DNA of 64,000 nucleotides from Acidihalobacter ferrooxydans (GTDB taxonomy: Bacteria > Pseudomonadota > Gammaproteobacteria > DSM-5130 > Acidihalobacteraceae): NCBI RefSeq assembly GCF_001975725.1, contig NZ_CP019434.1, positions 496,001-560,000 of the forward strand. The letters run 5' to 3'. Below the pieces are notes generated by a model, which was given only the letters and a program-made list of their open reading frames with translations, searched no databases and was not told where the DNA came from. Below, piece by piece: positions 1 to 8,236 of the stretch (its first letter is position 1; each line of letters begins with the position of its first letter). Position numbers and translations under genes: made by a program.

Positions 1-186
1 TGGGTGAGCTGCGCGGACGAGCGCAAGCTGCGCGAATTCCGTGAAAAGGCCTCGACCCATCTTGCTCTGGATCATGGTGGCGATCTGGTTTACATCGCGC
101 CAACACGGGTGAACCTGCAGATGACCCAGGAGCGCTGGCCGGATATCGAATTTCACGCCACGCGCGAACATGGTACGAGTCTGTAG
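1..186 (+). CDS. C-terminal fragment of an unidentified protein (cut by window edge)
   Basis: The reading frame is open from the first base and ends at a TAG at 184-186, so only about the last 61 residues are visible. They are rich in charged residues and contain a short hydrophobic strand ([14 protein letters not shown]) but no motif that I recognise. The gene is co-directional with ispF, whose start lies about 65 bases downstream, so it may head the same transcript. An internal ATG at position 4 is unlikely to be the real start because the frame is open upstream of it. Function unknown. Confidence 0.55.
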   Translation, partial: WVSCADERKLREFREKASTHLALDHGGDLVYIAPTRVNLQMTQERWPDIEFHATREHGTSL

Positions 187-251
187 GCGCATCGACGGGG
201 CAGGCGGTACGATAGCGAACAGCATTGGATACTCGGCGGAGCGAACGGGAA

Positions 252-734
252 ATGAGCGATATTCGTATGGGGCACGGCTACGACGTGCACGCCTTCGAGG
301 CCGGGGACCATCTGATGCTCGGCGGTGTGCGTATTGCGCACACACAGGCGTTCAAGGCGCATTCGGACGGCGACGTGCTGATTCACGCGCTGTGCGATGC
401 ACTGCTCGGCGCGGCAGCGCTGGGTGATATCGGCCGGCATTTCCCCGACACCGATCCGCGCTATGCCGGAGCCGATAGCCGGGCATTGCTGCGCGAGGTA
501 TTGCAATTGCTCAGTGCCGGGGGCTGGCGAGTGGCCAACGTGGATTGCACGGTGGTGGCGCAGGTGCCGAAGCTGGCGCCGCATGTCGAGTCGATGCGCG
601 AGAACCTGGCGTCCGATCTGGGGCTGGATGTGGGCCGGGTCAACGTCAAGGCTACGACGACAGAACGGCTCGGCTTTGCCGGGCGCGAAGAGGGCATTGC
701 CGCCCATGCGGTGGCGTTGATCGAGCGCGACTGA
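252..734 (+). CDS. ispF: 2-C-methyl-D-erythritol 2,4-cyclodiphosphate synthase
   Basis: IspF cyclises the CDP-activated methylerythritol phosphate with loss of CMP, the fifth step of the non-mevalonate isoprenoid pathway, in the cytosol. The 160-residue product has the family's usual length. It shows the N-terminal GHGYDVHAF metal-binding motif, the [19 protein letters not shown] motif, the [10 protein letters not shown] motif, and the C-terminal [18 protein letters not shown] segment. I chose the ATG at 252 ([11 protein letters not shown]) over the in-frame ATG at 225 because family members begin a few residues before GHGYDVH. The ATG at 264 is also possible. ispD, the usual partner, is not visible in the window. 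Confidence 0.96.
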   Translation: MSDIRMGHGYDVHAFEAGDHLMLGGVRIAHTQAFKAHSDGDVLIHALCDALLGAAALGDIGRHFPDTDPRYAGADSRALLREVLQLLSAGGWRVANVDCTVVAQVPKLAPHVESMRENLASDLGLDVGRVNVKATTTERLGFAGREEGIAAHAVALIERD

Positions 735-828
735 GCCGCGGGCGCGGGTGTCGCGCCGTGCATGTCCCGAAGCGGTCTGAACGCGTATACTTACGGGCTT
801 TTCCAGGCTGGCTTGCGAGGCGCTGTCG

Positions 829-2085
829 ATGTTTTCCATTCATATGAGCATTTCCGATTACGATCCCGAACTGTGGTCCGCCATCGAGAACGAGGCGCGC
901 CGGCAGGAGGAATACATCGAGTTGATCGCGTCCGAAAACTACGCCAGCCCGCGGGTGCTTGAAGCCCAGGGCTCGGTGCTCACCAACAAGTATGCCGAGG
1001 GCTACCCCGGCAAGCGGTATTACGGCGGTTGCGAGTTCGTCGATATTGCCGAGAAACTGGCCATCGCGCGCGTCAAGGAACTGTTCGGCGCGGACTACGC
1101 CAACGTGCAGCCGCACTCCGGCTCGCAGGCCAACGCCGCAGTCTACATGGCGCTGCTCAACCCGGGCGACACCGTGCTCGGCATGAGTCTGGCGCACGGC
1201 GGCCACCTGACCCACGGCGCCAAGGTCAATTTCTCCGGCCGCATCTACAACGCGGTGCAGTACGGTATCGACACCGAGACTGGCGAGATCGATTACGAGG
1301 ACGTGCGTCGCCTCGCGCTGGAGCATCGGCCGAAGATGATCGTGGCCGGTTTCTCCGCCTATTCGCGGATCGTCAACTGGCAGCGCTTCCGCGACATCGC
1401 GGACGAAGTCGGCGCCTATCTGATGGTGGATATGGCGCACGTGGCCGGGTTGGTCGCTGCGGGTGTGTACCCGAGTCCGGTCGCCATTGCCGACGTGACC
1501 ACATCCACCACGCACAAGACGCTGCGCGGCCCGCGCGGCGGCATTATCCTCGCCAAGGCCAATCCCGAAATCGAAAAGGCGCTCAACTCGCGGGTGTTTC
1601 CCGGCAGTCAGGGCGGCCCGCTGATGCATGTGATCGCCGGCAAGGCGGTGGCCTTCAAGGAGGCGCTGGAACCCGGTTTCAAGAGCTACCAGCAGCAGGT
1701 CGTGACCAACGCGCGCGCTATGGCCGAAGTGTTCATCGAGCGCGGTTACGATGTCGTTTCCGGCGGCACCGACAACCACCTCGTGCTGGTCAGCCTGATT
1801 GCCAGGGGCCTGACCGGCAAGGATGCGGAGGAAGCGCTGGAGCGGGCGCACATCACCACCAACAAGAACGCCGTACCCAACGATCCGCAGAAGCCGTTCA
1901 TCACCAGCGGTCTGCGCATCGGCACGCCGGCCTCGACCACGCGCGGCTTTGGCGAAACCGAGAGCACCGATCTGGCCGGCTGGATGTGCGATGTGCTCGA
2001 CAATCTGGGCGACGAATCGGTGGTCGAACAGGTCAAGCTCAAGGCGCTGGCGCTCTGCCGTCGTTTCCCGGTCTACGGCGAATAA
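829..2085 (+). CDS. glyA: Serine hydroxymethyltransferase
   Basis: This PLP enzyme interconverts serine plus tetrahydrofolate and glycine plus 5,10-methylene-THF, the main cytosolic source of one-carbon units. At 418 residues it matches bacterial GlyA. Visible are the [19 protein letters not shown] segment, the [15 protein letters not shown] substrate loop, [13 protein letters not shown], and the PLP-lysine motif [13 protein letters not shown] near residue 230. GAGG sits about nine bases before the ATG at 829; a second ATG at 844 is possible. It is followed 17 bases later by nrdR, an arrangement common in gammaproteobacteria and probably one operon. Confidence 0.97.
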   Translation: MFSIHMSISDYDPELWSAIENEARRQEEYIELIASENYASPRVLEAQGSVLTNKYAEGYPGKRYYGGCEFVDIAEKLAIARVKELFGADYANVQPHSGSQANAAVYMALLNPGDTVLGMSLAHGGHLTHGAKVNFSGRIYNAVQYGIDTETGEIDYEDVRRLALEHRPKMIVAGFSAYSRIVNWQRFRDIADEVGAYLMVDMAHVAGLVAAGVYPSPVAIADVTTSTTHKTLRGPRGGIILAKANPEIEKALNSRVFPGSQGGPLMHVIAGKAVAFKEALEPGFKSYQQQVVTNARAMAEVFIERGYDVVSGGTDNHLVLVSLIARGLTGKDAEEALERAHITTNKNAVPNDPQKPFITSGLRIGTPASTTRGFGETESTDLAGWMCDVLDNLGDESVVEQVKLKALALCRRFPVYGE

Positions 2086-2102
2086 GCCGCGACTGAAGGC
2101 CG

Positions 2103-2627
2103 ATGTATTGCCCGTTCTGCCAGCACCCGGACACGCGGGTCATCGATTCGCGGCTGGCCGGTGAAGGCACGCAAGTGCGTCGCCGGCGTGAATGCCCCGT
2201 GTGCAGCGAACGTTTTACGACGTACGAAACGGCCGAACTGACGCTGCCGCGCGTGATCAAGCGCGATGGCGGGCGCGAACCGTTCGACGAAGCCAAACTG
2301 CGGCGCGGCATGCAGCATGCGCTGGAAAAGCGGCCGGTGCCGACCGAGCAGGTCGAGGAAGCGCTGAGTCGTATCAAGCGCCGCATGCTCGCGCTGGGCG
2401 AACGCGAAGTCGACGCCGGGCGCCTCGGCGACTGGGTGATGGAAGAACTGCGCGCGCTCGACGAAGTGGCCTATATCCGCTTCGCATCCGTGTACATGAG
2501 CTTTGAAGACGTGACGGCCTTCCGCGAGGTGATCGACCGGCTTGAGCGTGAACCCTCGCCCGCGGCGCGCAAATCCCAACTCGGCTTGCTCGACAGTGGT
2601 GAGGACGCCGGCGCCGGTGGCGACTGA
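2103..2627 (+). CDS. nrdR: Transcriptional repressor of ribonucleotide reductase genes
   Basis: NrdR is a nucleotide-sensing repressor that binds tandem boxes upstream of nrd genes. The product has 174 residues (typical is about 150-175). It has an N-terminal zinc ribbon with CPFC near residues 3-6 and CPVC near 31-34, followed by an ATP-cone domain ([20 protein letters not shown]). The ATG at 2103 gives the canonical MYCPFC start. It lies between glyA and ribD, the common proteobacterial order nrdR-ribD, and its 3' end overlaps the start of ribD. Confidence 0.96.
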   Translation: MYCPFCQHPDTRVIDSRLAGEGTQVRRRRECPVCSERFTTYETAELTLPRVIKRDGGREPFDEAKLRRGMQHALEKRPVPTEQVEEALSRIKRRMLALGEREVDAGRLGDWVMEELRALDEVAYIRFASVYMSFEDVTAFREVIDRLEREPSPAARKSQLGLLDSGEDAGAGGD

Positions 2628-3762
2628 GCCGGACAACGCGGCGTTTTCCGCGGCTGACGCTGCGCACATGGCGCGCGCGTTGCAACTTGCCCGTCACGGT
2701 CTGTACACCACCCATCCCAACCCTCGCGTCGGCTGCGTCATCGTGCGCGACGGCGCGCGCGTCGGTGAAGGCTGGCACGCGCGGGCTGGCGAACCGCACG
2801 CCGAAATCCATGCGCTGCGCGCAGCCGGAGCACGCGCTCGCGGCGCAGTTGCCTATGTGACGCTGGAGCCTTGCAGCCATCACGGGCGCACGCCGCCATG
2901 CAGCGATGCGCTGATCGAGGCCGGCGTGGCGCGCGTGGTGGCCGCGATGCAGGACCCGAATCCGCAGGTGGCCGGCCAGGGTCTGGCGCGGCTCGCCGCC
3001 GCCGGCGTCGAAACCGCGTGCGGGCTCATGGCACGCGAAGCGCGCGCGCTCAATCCGGGCTTCATCAGCCGCATGGAACGCGCCCGCCCGTGGGTGCGCG
3101 TCAAGAGTGCGATGAGTCTGGACGGGCGTACCGCAATGGCCTCCGGCGAGAGTCAGTGGATCACCGGCGAGGCGGCGCGGGCCGATGTGCAGCGCTGGCG
3201 CGCGCAGGCCGATGCGGTGATGACCGGCCGCGGCACGGTGCTGGCTGACGACCCGTCGCTCAACGTGCGTTTGAGTGCAGCAACGCTCGCTTTCGAGGGC
3301 GAGGTGCGACAGCCTCTGCGCGTCGTGCTGGATACGCATCTGCGGACCTCGCCGGACGCGCGCCTGTTTGCTGCGCCAGGCAAGGTGCTGGTGTTGTGCG
3401 CGGATACGAGCGCTGACGCACGCCGCGCCGCGCTACAGACGCGTGGTGCCGAGGTGTGCGCAGTGACGGCGCACGCGCAGGGGCTCGATCTGCGCGCCGT
3501 GCTGCACGCGCTGGCTGCGCGCGAAATCAATGAGGTCCATGTCGAGGCCGGCGCGACACTGTCCGGCGCGCTGATCGCGGCGGGCCTGGCCGACGAACTG
3601 GTTCTGTACATCGCGCCGAGCTTGCTCGGCGACACCGGACGCGGCCTGTTCACACTGCCGGGGTTGGAACACCTCCAGGATCGCGTCGAGTTGGAACTGC
3701 GCGATGTCCGCCGGGTGGGTCGTGACTGGCGGATCGTGGCGGGTCCGCCGCCGCGCGCCTAG
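2617..3762 (+). CDS. ribD: Bifunctional diaminohydroxyphosphoribosylaminopyrimidine deaminase / 5-amino-6-(5-phosphoribosylamino)uracil reductase
   Basis: RibD carries out the deamination and side-chain reduction steps of riboflavin synthesis. The N-terminal deaminase domain has the zinc motif HAEIHAL and [11 protein letters not shown]. The C-terminal reductase domain begins near [22 protein letters not shown] and continues to LPGLEHL. The frame is open upstream to 2542, but family members begin shortly before [12 protein letters not shown] chose the GTG at 2617, preceded by GAGGA and overlapping the nrdR stop; the ATG at 2668 is an alternative. The predicted length of about 381 residues fits the family. 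Confidence 0.94.
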   Translation: MATEPDNAAFSAADAAHMARALQLARHGLYTTHPNPRVGCVIVRDGARVGEGWHARAGEPHAEIHALRAAGARARGAVAYVTLEPCSHHGRTPPCSDALIEAGVARVVAAMQDPNPQVAGQGLARLAAAGVETACGLMAREARALNPGFISRMERARPWVRVKSAMSLDGRTAMASGESQWITGEAARADVQRWRAQADAVMTGRGTVLADDPSLNVRLSAATLAFEGEVRQPLRVVLDTHLRTSPDARLFAAPGKVLVLCADTSADARRAALQTRGAEVCAVTAHAQGLDLRAVLHALAAREINEVHVEAGATLSGALIAAGLADELVLYIAPSLLGDTGRGLFTLPGLEHLQDRVELELRDVRRVGRDWRIVAGPPPRA

Positions 3763-3955
3763 TCTGGCTAAGCGCAGCGCATCCACCACAGTGGATCGGC
3801 ACGGCGTCGATGTCTGAGGTGGGGGCTGCGAAGAGATCATCCGCCGCGCTGCTATCATGAGGGCCGGTCGGGGTTTTGAACCGGGCCGGGGTTCCACCAG
3901 CCCGAATGTTGCACGAGTATGCGCAGCAACCAGGCCAGCAACGGAGTCAATGTTC
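3763..3955 (+). other. ribD-ribE intergenic region with a short repeat-end match
   Basis: About 190 bases separate ribD from ribE. I looked for the FMN riboswitch (RFN element) that often precedes rib genes and did not find its conserved blocks. At 3899-3917 there is a match to the repeat-end sequence AGCCCGAATGTT. It continues CACGAG, as in the copy at 48386, rather than CATAAA as in the full copies. The rest shows no recognisable element. Confidence 0.4.
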
Positions 3956-4624
3956 ATGTTTACAGGCATCATCCAGGCGGTCGGCAGGGTCGGCCACATC
4001 GAGCCGCGCGGCGGCGACAGTCGGTTGACCGTCGAGGCTGGCGCGCTGGACTTGCGCGATGCGGCGCTGGGCGACAGCATCGCGGTGAACGGTGTGTGTC
4101 TTACCGCTGTCGGTTACGACGGCGCGCGGTTTGCCGCGGACGTGTCGGGCGAGTCGCTGTCGCGCACCACCCTCGGTGCGCTGGGTGCCGGCTCGCCGGT
4201 CAATCTGGAGCTGGCTCTGCAACCGACCACGCGCCTCGGCGGGCATCTGGTCAGTGGCCACGTCGACGGTGTTGGCGAGATCGTCGAACGTTGTGCGGAT
4301 GCACGGTCGGTGCGCTTCGTGATTCGCGCGCCGGACCGGCTGGCGCGTTACATTGCCGAGAAGGGGTCGATCTGCGTCGATGGCATCAGCCTCACGGTCA
4401 ACGGTGTGGACGGCGCACAATTCGACATCAACATCGTGCCCCACACGCTGGAGGCGACCACGCTGCACACCGCCCGGGTCGGCCAGAAGGTCAATCTGGA
4501 AGTCGACGTGATCGCGCGCTATCTGGAACGCCTGTTGCTTGGCGACGCGGCGGCTCAGGCGGCGGGTGGCGCGATCACGCGCGAGCTGCTGGAACGGCAC
4601 GGGTTTGGCCCGAATGCCTCATAA
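3956..4624 (+). CDS. ribE: Riboflavin synthase alpha subunit
   Basis: Riboflavin synthase dismutates two 6,7-dimethyl-8-ribityllumazine molecules into riboflavin and the pyrimidinedione. The product starts with the canonical MFTGIIQ (ATG at 3956; another ATG lies at 3950) and shows the two homologous lumazine-binding barrels. These are visible as the repeated pair NGVCLT/SLSRTTLG in the first half and DGISLTVNGV/HTLEATTL in the second. Length is 222 residues, normal for the family. Its TAA stop coincides with the left end of a terminal-inverted-repeat element that begins at 4623, so the last residues may have been altered by that insertion. Confidence 0.95.
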   Translation: MFTGIIQAVGRVGHIEPRGGDSRLTVEAGALDLRDAALGDSIAVNGVCLTAVGYDGARFAADVSGESLSRTTLGALGAGSPVNLELALQPTTRLGGHLVSGHVDGVGEIVERCADARSVRFVIRAPDRLARYIAEKGSICVDGISLTVNGVDGAQFDINIVPHTLEATTLHTARVGQKVNLEVDVIARYLERLLLGDAAAQAAGGAITRELLERHGFGPNAS

Positions 4625-4801
4625 CCCGGATGTTTCATAAATTCCCGCCGATCCCGTGAGTCTCTTGATTCAACAAGGGATATTTCCTCGGTCGATGTCA
4701 TGCACCGATGCGCCGCTCCTTCGGGAATTCCCTTGTGAACCTCGCCTTGTGAAAACACTATCCGGCGCGATAGCGGCACTGATTGATGAAGCATTCGGGT
4801 T
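4623..4801. repeat. Short terminal-inverted-repeat element, family A, copy 1
   Basis: A non-coding element of about 179 bp with inverted ends: CCCGGATGTTTCATAAAT on the left and the partly degenerate complement ATTGATGAAGCATTCGGG on the right. Its interior matches copy 2 (16571-16731) over long stretches, for example TGATTCAAC, ATATTTCCTCGGT, GCTCCTTCGG and GTGAAAACACTATCCGGCG. This is what a MITE-like, transposase-dependent element looks like. The left end touches the ribE stop codon. Confidence 0.85.
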
Positions 4802-4935
4802 TGCTGACCGGCAGGAACGTTCTGCCGGACCGGACGCGGGCCTGGCCGCGCCCGGCCCGGCTTAGAGTGGCCCGGCCCGGCCTGCTGATGCGGTAAACTC
4901 CGCCTCTTGCCGCACGCCCCATCACCGAGAATATT
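4802..4935. other. Spacer before ribBA with a palindrome
   Basis: A near-perfect hairpin (CCGGCAG...CTGCCGG) lies at 4808-4828, followed by two GGCCCGGCCCGG-like direct repeats around 4853-4882. There is no run of T after the hairpin, so a terminator is not supported. No riboswitch was recognised. Confidence 0.35.
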
Positions 4936-6051
4936 ATGGCTCTGAATTCCATCGAGGAAATCCTGGACGATCTGCGCCAGGGCAAAATGGTCATCATCAT
5001 GGACGATGAGGATCGCGAAAACGAAGGCGATCTGCTGATGATCGCCTCACTGGTCCGCCCGGAGGACATCAACTTCATGGCGCGCTATGGCCGCGGCCTG
5101 ATCTGCCTGCCGATGACCCGCGAACGTTGCCGCCAACTCAAACTGCCGCTGATGGTGGAGACGACCGGCGACCAGCACGGCACCAACTTCACGATTTCCA
5201 TCGAGGCCGCCGAGGGCGTGACCACCGGCATTTCGGCATACGATCGTGCGCACACCGTGCGCACCGCCGTGGCGCCCAACGCCGGGTCGGCCGACATCGT
5301 GCAGCCGGGGCATATTTTCCCGCTGATGGCGCAGCCGGGCGGCGTGCTGACGCGCGCCGGGCATACCGAGGCGGGCGTCGATCTGGCACGGCTGGCCGGC
5401 TTCGAGCCGGCAGCGGTAATCGTCGAGGTGCTCAACGAGGACGGCAGCATGGCGCGCCGGCCCGATCTGGAAATCATCGCCGCCGAACACGGCCTCAAGA
5501 TCGGTACCATCGAAGACCTCATCCGCTACCGTCTGCTCAACGAGCGCACGGTCGAGCGCGTGGCCGATACGCCAGTGTCGACCGAGTTCGGCACATTTCA
5601 TCTGTATGCCTATCGCCAGCTCGGCGACACGCGAATTCACTATGCGCTCGCGCGCGGCGAAATCGATGCAGAGTGCCCCACGCTGGTGCGTGTTCACGTC
5701 ACCGACGATCTGGCCGATCGCGTGCCGTTCGTCGATGCGCCGTTCGGCTGGCCGTTGCGCGACGCGCTACGGCGCGTCGGCGCGGAGGGCGGCGTGGTGG
5801 TCGTGCTCTCGGCGGATGAAGACCCGCAGGCGCTGGTGCGACGCATCCGTGGCCTGACGCTCAACGCCGGCCGGGGACCTGACGAACCGGATGGCGAGGC
5901 GGATTTGCCGGCCGACCTGCGCACACATGGCATCGGCGCGCAGATTCTGCGCGAGCTTGGAGTACGGCGCATGCGCCTGCTGAGCGCACCCAAACGCATG
6001 CACGGGCTCGGCGGGTTCGGCCTTGAAGTGGTGGAGTACGTGCAGGGTTGA
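4936..6051 (+). CDS. ribBA: 3,4-dihydroxy-2-butanone-4-phosphate synthase with a degenerate GTP-cyclohydrolase-II-like C-terminal domain
   Basis: Residues 1 to about 205 form a RibB domain that converts ribulose 5-phosphate to the four-carbon riboflavin precursor. The acidic motif DDEDRENEGD (near 23-32), GLICLPM, DQHGTNFTISIEA and the RAGHTEAGVDLARLAG motif are all intact. Residues from about 206 to 371 resemble GTP cyclohydrolase II (RIHYALARGEIDAECPTLVRVH). However, the zinc-binding cysteine cluster of active RibA is missing: where three cysteines are expected there is a run such as PFGWPLRDALRRVG. GTP cyclohydrolase activity is therefore unlikely, and a separate ribA is expected elsewhere. 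This architecture is known in many proteobacteria. The usual next gene, ribH, is absent. Confidence 0.93.
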   Translation: MALNSIEEILDDLRQGKMVIIMDDEDRENEGDLLMIASLVRPEDINFMARYGRGLICLPMTRERCRQLKLPLMVETTGDQHGTNFTISIEAAEGVTTGISAYDRAHTVRTAVAPNAGSADIVQPGHIFPLMAQPGGVLTRAGHTEAGVDLARLAGFEPAAVIVEVLNEDGSMARRPDLEIIAAEHGLKIGTIEDLIRYRLLNERTVERVADTPVSTEFGTFHLYAYRQLGDTRIHYALARGEIDAECPTLVRVHVTDDLADRVPFVDAPFGWPLRDALRRVGAEGGVVVVLSADEDPQALVRRIRGLTLNAGRGPDEPDGEADLPADLRTHGIGAQILRELGVRRMRLLSAPKRMHGLGGFGLEVVEYVQG

Positions 6052-6085
6052 GCTGCCAACTTCGCGAAAATGTAGGGAACGGGCC

Positions 6086-6409
6086 ATGACCTGGCCAGCA
6101 TCCACGCCACCGCCGCCGTACTACGCGGTGATTTTCACGTCCCTTCGCAGCGGGATTGACGACGGCTATGCGCAGACCGCGCAGCGCATGGAGGAACTCG
6201 CCGCCGGGCGGCAGGGGTTCCTCGGCATTGAGTCCGTGCGCGATGGCACGCAGGGCATCACGCTGTCGTACTGGACCGACCTGGAGGCAATCCGGGCGTG
6301 GCGGGCGGATCTGGAGCATGCCGAAGCGCAACGCCTCGGCCGCGCGCGCTGGTACGCGCGCTACAGCGTTCGCATCGCCCGGGTGGAACGGGCTTATACT
6401 TACGGGTGA
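6086..6409 (+). CDS. Antibiotic-biosynthesis-monooxygenase-fold small protein
   Basis: A 107-residue protein resembling the dimeric alpha/beta-barrel (ABM) superfamily. It has a Y/FxVIFTS strand (YYAVIFTSLRS), a helix with an ARRMEELAA-like pattern (QRMEELAAGRQGFLGIES), then the strand ITLSYW and a helix starting DLEAIRAWR. The last part (GRARWYARYSVRIARVER) is typical of YqjZ/Dabb-like members that act as heme or small-aromatic oxygenases, or have no known role. The ATG at 6086 follows a GGGAAC stretch. It lies 34 bases after ribBA on the same strand and may be cotranscribed; a functional link to flavin is speculative. Confidence 0.75.
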   Translation: MTWPASTPPPPYYAVIFTSLRSGIDDGYAQTAQRMEELAAGRQGFLGIESVRDGTQGITLSYWTDLEAIRAWRADLEHAEAQRLGRARWYARYSVRIARVERAYTYG

Positions 6410-6464
6410 TGCGGCATGGGCTGTGCATGTCGCAAGCAAAATCCATAACCGAAGGGACCGGGGC

Positions 6465-8210
6465 ATGACCTTGGATGGTGAAGGGGCCGCACGCATCGAG
6501 CGTGATCTGGCCTTGTTGTACGGCCCGGAGCAGGCCGCCGTGGTGCGTGGCCGTTTCGATCATCTGTTGACCGAATACGCGCAACAGCGCGCTGCGGACA
6601 AACCGCCCATCGAACCGCTCAGCGAACGCGACGCGGTATTGATCACTTACGGCAACACGCTCCTCGGTGCGGGCGAGCCGCCGCTCGACACGCTGGGGCA
6701 CTTTCTCTCCGAGCATGTGGGCGGTGCGATCAGCATCGTGCATCTGCTGCCGATATTCCCCTACAGCTCCGACGATGGTTTTTCCGTGGTCGACTACCGC
6801 GCGGTCAATCCCGAACTGGGCGATTGGCCGAATGTGCGCGCGCTGGCCGAGCAGTACGGTCTGGCGCTCGATCTGGTGCTCAATCACTGTTCGCGCAGTC
6901 ACCGCTGGTTCCATGACTTCGTTGCCGGGCGCGTGACCGCGAAGGAATGGTTCATCGAGGCCGATCCGAACGAACCGAAGCTCGCGCTGGTCACGCGCCC
7001 GCGTAGTACGCCGCTGCTGACGCCGGTGGATGTCGGCGTCGAAGGTCGGCGCTGGGTGTGGACCACCTTCAGCCCCGATCAGGTCGACCTGAACTTCAAG
7101 AATCCCGAAGTGCTGGTCGCCTTCGTCGGCATTCTGCTGCTGTATCTGCGCATGGGCGCGCGGATGCTGCGCCTCGACGCGGTGGCCTACGTGTGGAAAA
7201 CGCTGGGTACGACGTGTACGAGCCTGCCGGAGGTGCACGCCATCGTGCGTATCCTGCGCGCGCTGGTCGACGTGGCCGAGCCGGGTACGCTGTTGCTGAC
7301 CGAGACCAATGTGCCGACGCCCGAGAATCTGAGTTATCTGGGGCAGGGCGACGAGGCGCATCTGGTTTACCAGTTCAGCTTGCCGCCGCTGCTGCTGCAC
7401 GCGCTATGGCGTGGCGATACCACCGTGCTGCGCAATTGGCTGCTGGCGCTTCCCGAACCGCCGCCCGGCACAGCCTACCTTAATTTTACCGCCTCGCATG
7501 ACGGCGGCGGCCTGCGCCCGCTCGAAGGGCTCATCGAGACGCACGAGCGCGACGCCATGCTCGCCGACATGCGCGCGCGCGGCGGCTTTGTCTCGCCGCG
7601 GCGCCTGGCCGACGGCAGCGAAGCCCCGTACGAACTGAACATCAGCTACTTCAGCGCGTTGCACGATCATGACGGCGAAGAGATGCGCTTTGCGCGCTTC
7701 CTGTTGACGCAAACACTGGCCATGAGTCTGCGCGGCCTGCCGGCGCTGTACATTCATTCCTTGCTGGCCACGGCGAACGATTTTCATGGTGTCGAACAAA
7801 CCGGGAACCTGCGTGCGATCAACCGGCGGCGCTGGGACTGGGGCGAGCTGAGCTACCTGTTGCAACAACCGCATGCCATACACACGCGCTGTCTGCGCAC
7901 GCTGACGCAGCGCTTGCGCGTGCGCGCGCAGCACCCGGCGTTCCATCCGCAGGCGGCCCAGCAGGTGCTGGATCTGGGGGATAAAGTGTTTGGCCTGGTG
8001 CGCGCGGCGCAAGATGGCGAAGCGGTACTGTGCGTATTCAACTTCACCGGCGAGCCCCAGCGCGTTGCACTGACTGCTTTGCCGTTTATCCCGCATCCGG
8101 CCGGCGACCTGCTGGAGACGCGCGCCGTGCTGCGTACCGGCGAGTCGCTGGAGTTGGCGCCCTATGCGACGGCGTGGTTGGTGCCGGGGCCTGTTGGCGA
8201 GGCGGCATGA
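6465..8210 (+). CDS. GH13 subfamily 18 sugar phosphorylase (sucrose / glucosylglycerate phosphorylase-like)
   Basis: A 581-residue alpha-amylase-superfamily enzyme. The motif VHLLPIFPYSSDDGFSVVDY (residues about 92-111) is the signature of GH13_18 phosphorylases. The catalytic nucleophile is in RLDAV (D238), the acid/base in LLTETN (E280), and the transition-state aspartate in SHDGGG near residue 345. These enzymes reversibly phosphorolyse sucrose, glucosylglycerate or glucosylglycerol to glucose 1-phosphate. The exact substrate cannot be read from the motifs. Glucosylglycerate, a compatible solute, is plausible because the gene stands alone without sucrose-metabolism genes. The start is the ATG at 6465, although the frame is open upstream. 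Confidence 0.85.
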   Translation: MTLDGEGAARIERDLALLYGPEQAAVVRGRFDHLLTEYAQQRAADKPPIEPLSERDAVLITYGNTLLGAGEPPLDTLGHFLSEHVGGAISIVHLLPIFPYSSDDGFSVVDYRAVNPELGDWPNVRALAEQYGLALDLVLNHCSRSHRWFHDFVAGRVTAKEWFIEADPNEPKLALVTRPRSTPLLTPVDVGVEGRRWVWTTFSPDQVDLNFKNPEVLVAFVGILLLYLRMGARMLRLDAVAYVWKTLGTTCTSLPEVHAIVRILRALVDVAEPGTLLLTETNVPTPENLSYLGQGDEAHLVYQFSLPPLLLHALWRGDTTVLRNWLLALPEPPPGTAYLNFTASHDGGGLRPLEGLIETHERDAMLADMRARGGFVSPRRLADGSEAPYELNISYFSALHDHDGEEMRFARFLLTQTLAMSLRGLPALYIHSLLATANDFHGVEQTGNLRAINRRRWDWGELSYLLQQPHAIHTRCLRTLTQRLRVRAQHPAFHPQAAQQVLDLGDKVFGLVRAAQDGEAVLCVFNFTGEPQRVALTALPFIPHPAGDLLETRAVLRTGESLELAPYATAWLVPGPVGEAA

Positions 8211-8236
8211 CACCCGGTTGCAGCCGCAGCAGGCTC

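Noticed and set aside
652-1851. Long open frame on the minus strand opposite glyA
   Set aside because: Its sequence is an antisense shadow of a highly conserved gene in G+C-rich DNA; it has no recognisable domain.
3763-3955. Possible FMN riboswitch before ribE
   Set aside because: The conserved RFN blocks were not found; only G+C-rich short palindromes are present.
4656-4865. 69-codon frame across the family-A repeat
   Set aside because: It lies mostly inside the repeat and reads into the G+C-rich spacer; no protein-like features.
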